A stretch of 62,594 bases of DNA from Pseudomonadota bacterium (GTDB lineage Bacteria; Pseudomonadota; Gammaproteobacteria; Burkholderiales; Burkholderiaceae_B): contig JAEWHK010000007.1 in assembly GCA_023387815.1 (NCBI GenBank), positions 1-62,594 on the forward strand, in the 5' to 3' direction. Both the position numbers and the translations under genes were made by a program. Each line of letters starts with the position of its first letter. The stretch's first letter is position 1. Positions 59,583-62,594 of the stretch are shown piece after piece. Below the pieces are notes generated by a model, which saw only the letters and a list, made by a program, of their open reading frames with translations, searched no databases and was not told the origin of the DNA.

Positions 59583-61271
59583 ATGCAAAACAACAGTCAG
59601 AGTCGTCCAGGTGGAGAAATTATCGTTGATCAACTTGTCAGGCAAGGCGTAGACCACGTCTTCTGTGTGCCTGGGGAAAGTTACCTAGCAGTACTCGATG
59701 CTTTGCATGATGCAAGTATCAATGTCACAGTCTGCCGTCAGGAAGGCGGCGCAGCCATGATGGCTGAAGCCCATGGCAAACTGACCGGCAGGCCTGGTAT
59801 CTGCATGGTGACTCGCGGCCCCGGTATTTCGAATGCGCTTGCGGGCATCCATATTGCCAAACAGGACTCAACACCGTTGATTGTTTTCGTCGGACAGATC
59901 GAAACTGGCATGCGTGAGCGCGAAGCTTTCCAGGAAGTGGACTATCGCGCAGTCTTCGCAACACAAACGAAATGGACGACAGAGATTGACGATGCGTCCC
60001 GTATCCCCGAACTCGTTGCACGCGCCTTTCATGTAGCGATGTCAGGTCGCCCAGGCCCCGTCGTGATCGCCTTGCCGGAAGACATGCTGGTTCAGATGGC
60101 CGACGTTGCCGATGCACCTCGCGTGGAGCCGGTAGAATCTGCACCGGTACCCGCACAGATGGACGAGATGGCAAAACTGCTGGCTGGGGCGAAGCGGCCG
60201 CTTGCGATTCTGGGCGGATCCCGCTGGACAGAAGAAGCCGTCAATGGCTTTGTGGCATTTGCCGAAAGGCAGCAATTGCCTGTGGCCGTGCAATTTCGGC
60301 GCCAGCATCTGTTCCCCGCTTCCCATCCGAACTTCGTGGGTGATATCGGACTTGGCATTAATCCGAAACTGCTGAAGATGGCCGAAGAGGCAGACGTGAT
60401 TCTGCTCGTAGGCGGCAGAATGTCTGAAATCGCTTCGCAAAGCTATAATCTTCTGGATATCCCCGTTCCCAAACAGACACTGATTCATGTGCACCCTGAC
60501 AGTCAGGAATTGAATCGTGTCTATCAGGCAGCACTGGCCATCAATGCCACCCCTGTACAATTTGTGAGTGCGGCCTCTGCGCTTAAGGCAGATGCTGCCG
60601 ATGAGCGACAATCCTACGTGGATACCGCCCACCAAACTTACCTGGCCTGGAGCAACCCAGAGTCTGTCAAATCTCCCGGCGCGCTGCAGATGGGGCATGT
60701 GATGGCCTATCTGGAAGACCATCTGGAAAAAGATGCCATCATGACGAACGGCGCCGGCAATTACGCGACCTGGCTACACCGTTTTCATCGCTTTGAACAT
60801 TTCAATACGCAATTGGCGCCCACTTCGGGCTCTATGGGCTATGGGGCTCCTGCTGCTGTCGGTGCCAAACGCGTTATGCCGGATCGTCAGGTTGTTTGTT
60901 TTGCGGGCGACGGTTGCTTCCTGATGCACGGACAGGAATTTGCAACAGCAGTTCAATATGGCCTGAATATCATTGTGCTGATTTTTGATAATGGTATGTA
61001 CGGCACGATCCGCATGCACCAGGAAAAACACTATCCTGGTCGCGTGAGTGCAACGAATTTGCAGAACCCGGATTTTGCAGCATATGCACAAGCGTTTGGC
61101 GGCTTTGGTGAGCGTGTCGAGAAGAACGAAGAGTTCGGCCCTGCTTTTGAGCGAGCTGTCGCCAGTGGCAAGCCAGCAATTCTGCATTGCCTGATCGATC
61201 CGCAAGCCATTACACCTTCTGCGACGCTGGATCAATTGCGCGCAGCGGCAGAGAAATCACAATCAAAATAG
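59583..61271 (+). CDS. Thiamine diphosphate-dependent enzyme, acetolactate synthase-like
   Basis: A 562-residue protein with the three ThDP-enzyme domains: PYR domain at the N-terminus with the catalytic Glu54 in CRQEGGAAMMAEA, a middle domain at about 190-320 (LAILGGSRWTEEAVNGFVAF), and the PP domain with the Mg/diphosphate motif GDGCFLMHGQEFATAVQYGL, ending in DNGMYGTIRMHQ. The family includes acetolactate synthases, benzoylformate decarboxylases, sulfoacetaldehyde acetyltransferases and oxalyl-CoA decarboxylases. A regulatory small subunit gene (ilvH) is not adjacent, so it is probably catabolic rather than for branched-chain amino acids. It has a terminator shared with atpC. Confidence 0.88.
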   Translation: MQNNSQSRPGGEIIVDQLVRQGVDHVFCVPGESYLAVLDALHDASINVTVCRQEGGAAMMAEAHGKLTGRPGICMVTRGPGISNALAGIHIAKQDSTPLIVFVGQIETGMREREAFQEVDYRAVFATQTKWTTEIDDASRIPELVARAFHVAMSGRPGPVVIALPEDMLVQMADVADAPRVEPVESAPVPAQMDEMAKLLAGAKRPLAILGGSRWTEEAVNGFVAFAERQQLPVAVQFRRQHLFPASHPNFVGDIGLGINPKLLKMAEEADVILLVGGRMSEIASQSYNLLDIPVPKQTLIHVHPDSQELNRVYQAALAINATPVQFVSAASALKADAADERQSYVDTAHQTYLAWSNPESVKSPGALQMGHVMAYLEDHLEKDAIMTNGAGNYATWLHRFHRFEHFNTQLAPTSGSMGYGAPAAVGAKRVMPDRQVVCFAGDGCFLMHGQEFATAVQYGLNIIVLIFDNGMYGTIRMHQEKHYPGRVSATNLQNPDFAAYAQAFGGFGERVEKNEEFGPAFERAVASGKPAILHCLIDPQAITPSATLDQLRAAAEKSQSK

Positions 61272-61286
61272 TTCATCTGTCATAGC

Positions 61287-61316
61287 GCCCCTGCCTGCCG
61301 TCATGCCGGCAGGGGC
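61287..61316 (+). terminator. GC-rich hairpin after the ThDP enzyme gene
   Basis: GCCCCTGCC at 61287-61295 pairs perfectly with GGCAGGGGC at 61308-61316, starting 15 bases after the stop. No T-run follows, but the bidirectional terminator at 61321 is directly next to it, so the two stems act in series. Confidence 0.55.
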
Positions 61317-61320
61317 CCAT

Positions 61321-61356
61321 AAAACAAAAGACACCACGAAGGCGTCTTTTGTTTTT
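61321..61356. terminator. Bidirectional terminator between the ThDP gene and atpC
   Basis: AAAACAAAAGAC at 61321-61332 pairs with GTCTTTTGTTTT at 61344-61355 around an eleven-base loop. The stem carries an A-run on its left and a T-run on its right, so it can stop the plus-strand ThDP transcript and the minus-strand atp transcript. Confidence 0.88.
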
Positions 61357-61385
61357 ACTGCCGGTGCTGCGGCGAGGATGAAAAA

Positions 61386-61814
61386 TCAATGACGATTCTT
61401 CATATTTGCCAGACGACGTGCGGCGGCAACCTGCGCTGCCAGCATCGCGAGTTCGGCTTCGACAGCAGCAATATCCTGCTTGTCGTGTGCGTTCTCGAGT
61501 GCCTCCAGCGCTTGCTGGCGAGCCTTTTCGGCCTTGGCTTCGTCCAGATCTGCCGCACGAATGGCCGTGTCGGAGAGAACGGTGACGCCAAATGGCTGCA
61601 CTTCAAGAATACCACCGGCGACAAACACCAACTCTTCGGTACCGTCTTCACGTACGATTTTCAGCGTACCAGGACGGACCTTGGAGATCAGCGGTGTGTG
61701 TCCGGGCAGCACGCCCAGTTCACCCGCTTCACCCGGCAAAGACACGAATTTGGCTTCGCCCGAGAAGATGGATGCTTCGGCACTGACAACGTCTACTTTA
61801 AGTAAAGCAGCCAT
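61386..61814 (-). CDS. atpC: ATP synthase epsilon subunit
   Basis: A 142-residue protein of the F1 central stalk. The N-terminal beta-sandwich begins LLKVDVVSAEASIFSGEAKF and contains GELGVLPGHTPLISKVRPGT; the C-terminal helical hairpin (RAADLDEAKAEKARQQALEA; AELAMLAAQVAAARRLANMK) is the part that inhibits ATP hydrolysis in the extended form. It is the last gene of the atp operon, nine bases after atpD, and ends at the bidirectional terminator. Confidence 0.97.
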   Translation of the reverse strand: MAALLKVDVVSAEASIFSGEAKFVSLPGEAGELGVLPGHTPLISKVRPGTLKIVREDGTEELVFVAGGILEVQPFGVTVLSDTAIRAADLDEAKAEKARQQALEALENAHDKQDIAAVEAELAMLAAQVAAARRLANMKNRH

Positions 61815-61823
61815 AGCTATTCC

Positions 61824-62594
61824 TTATTTTAAGCTTTTCGCTTTTTCAAAGGCTTCATCAATGGTACCGACCATGTAGAAGGCCTGTTCTGGCAGGGAAT
61901 CACATTCGCCTTCGACAATCATTTTGAAGCCGCGAATGGTTTCAGCCAGCGGTACGTATTTACCAGGAGAACCGGTAAACACCTCAGCCACGTGGAAAGG
62001 CTGGGACAGGAAGCGCTGGATTTTACGTGCACGGGCAACAGCCTGTTTGTCTTCAGGAGACAGCTCGTCCATACCCAGAATCGCGATAATGTCACGCAGT
62101 TCCTTGTAGCGTTGCAGCGTTTGCTGAACGGCACGAGCCACTGAGTAATGCTCTTCACCAACAACTTGTGGATCCAGCTGACGGCTGGTGGAATCCAGCG
62201 GGTCAACCGCAGGATAAATACCCAGAGAGGCAATATCACGAGACAGCACAACGGTTGAATCCAGGTGCTGGAAGGTGGTAGCTGGTGATGGATCGGTCAA
62301 GTCATCGGCAGGAACGTAAACGGCCTGGATAGACGTAATGGAACCAGTTTTGGTAGAGGTAATACGCTCTTGCAGAACACCCATCTCTTCGGCCAGTGTT
62401 GGCTGATAACCCACGGCTGAAGGCATACGACCCAGCAGCGCAGATACTTCAGTACCGGCCAGGGTATAACGGTAGATGTTATCAACGAAGAACAGGATAT
62501 CACGGCCTTCGTCACGGAATTTTTCCGCCATTGTCAGACCGGTCAGAGCCACACGCAGACGGTTGCCAGGAGGTTCGTTCATCTGACCGAAAAC
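61824..62594 (-). CDS. atpD: ATP synthase beta subunit (C-terminal part, cut by window edge)
   Basis: The frame is open to the window edge; 256 residues are visible, including VFGQMNEPPGNRLRVALTGL, the Walker B region DILFFVDNIYRYTLAGTEVS, PTLAEEMGVLQERITSTKTG, and the nucleotide-binding and catch-loop segments AVDPLDSTSRQLDPQVVG. The DELSEED motif appears as DELSPED. The beta subunit carries the catalytic sites of the F1 part. The N-terminal half with the P-loop lies outside the window. It precedes atpC in the usual order. Confidence 0.97.
   Translation of the reverse strand, partial: VFGQMNEPPGNRLRVALTGLTMAEKFRDEGRDILFFVDNIYRYTLAGTEVSALLGRMPSAVGYQPTLAEEMGVLQERITSTKTGSITSIQAVYVPADDLTDPSPATTFQHLDSTVVLSRDIASLGIYPAVDPLDSTSRQLDPQVVGEEHYSVARAVQQTLQRYKELRDIIAILGMDELSPEDKQAVARARKIQRFLSQPFHVAEVFTGSPGKYVPLAETIRGFKMIVEGECDSLPEQAFYMVGTIDEAFEKAKSLK

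Noticed and set aside
60042..60722. A 226-codon minus-strand frame inside the ThDP enzyme gene
   Set aside because: The plus-strand frame matches the ThDP family over its full length.

Overview
The window looks like a chromosomal segment of a betaproteobacterium of the Alcaligenaceae (Advenella/Bordetella/Achromobacter type). The evidence is eight genes for Bug-type (TctC-like) periplasmic binding proteins, many class III CoA-transferases, moderate GC with GC-rich third positions, and the neighbourhood priA-rep / hemE / atpDC. The genus is an inference. No insertion sequence, prophage, integrase or CRISPR array was seen. One tRNA gene, tRNA-Arg(CCG), is present at 47908-47982.

Layout. (1) 1-5591, minus: a CoA-thioester catabolic operon (nitronate monooxygenase-like, crotonase, CaiB-type transferase, Bug, second crotonase, acyl-CoA synthetase cut by the window edge), with a divergent MarR gene and two palindromic operators between them. 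(2) 6340-11008, minus: a split AtuA-like pair (DUF1446 protein plus separate small C-terminal protein), Bug, LysR, Bug. (3) 11228-13914: a small HTH gene and a large katE-type catalase. (4) 14240-18107, minus: uronate dehydrogenase followed by a complete polar-amino-acid-type ABC importer. (5) 18246-26476, minus: eight tightly packed genes (MaoC hydratase, Bug, MmgE/PrpD, acyl-CoA dehydrogenase, class III CoA-transferase, GntR, MFS, CitE-type lyase) that resemble the itaconate/mesaconate degradation clusters of other proteobacteria. (6) 26839-30480: two more Bug genes, an isocitrate lyase/PEP mutase family lyase and an FCD-type GntR regulator with a palindromic site upstream. (7) 30732-32193: MazG-like pyrophosphohydrolase, antibiotic 6-kinase-like protein, dodecin. 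(8) 32322-39638: a TRAP importer, a VOC protein, a RuBisCO-like protein and a DUF1537 acid-sugar kinase, all in one overlapping operon facing a LacI regulator. (9) 39683-47232: carboxymuconolactone decarboxylase-like and dienelactone hydrolase-like proteins, ProP, and a LysR / enolase-superfamily / Bug / DHDPS-family cluster. (10) 47302-49374: an apparently orphan antitoxin, the tRNA, and a membrane-anchored di-haem cytochrome c with a long Ala-Pro-Glu repeat linker. (11) 49583-62594: CoA-transferase, rep, priA, hemE, an atypical Fis-type regulator, a small unknown protein with a palindrome in its promoter, Bug, a ThDP enzyme, atpC and the C-terminal part of atpD.

The general picture is of a versatile user of organic acids: each catabolic operon carries its own binding protein and often its own regulator, while core genes (atp, hemE, priA, rep, tRNA) cluster at the right end. 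The parts most likely to hold undescribed biochemistry are the RuBisCO-like/VOC/kinase/TRAP operon (32322-38480) and the itaconate-like operon (18246-26476) with its paired TRTCCGGACA motifs.
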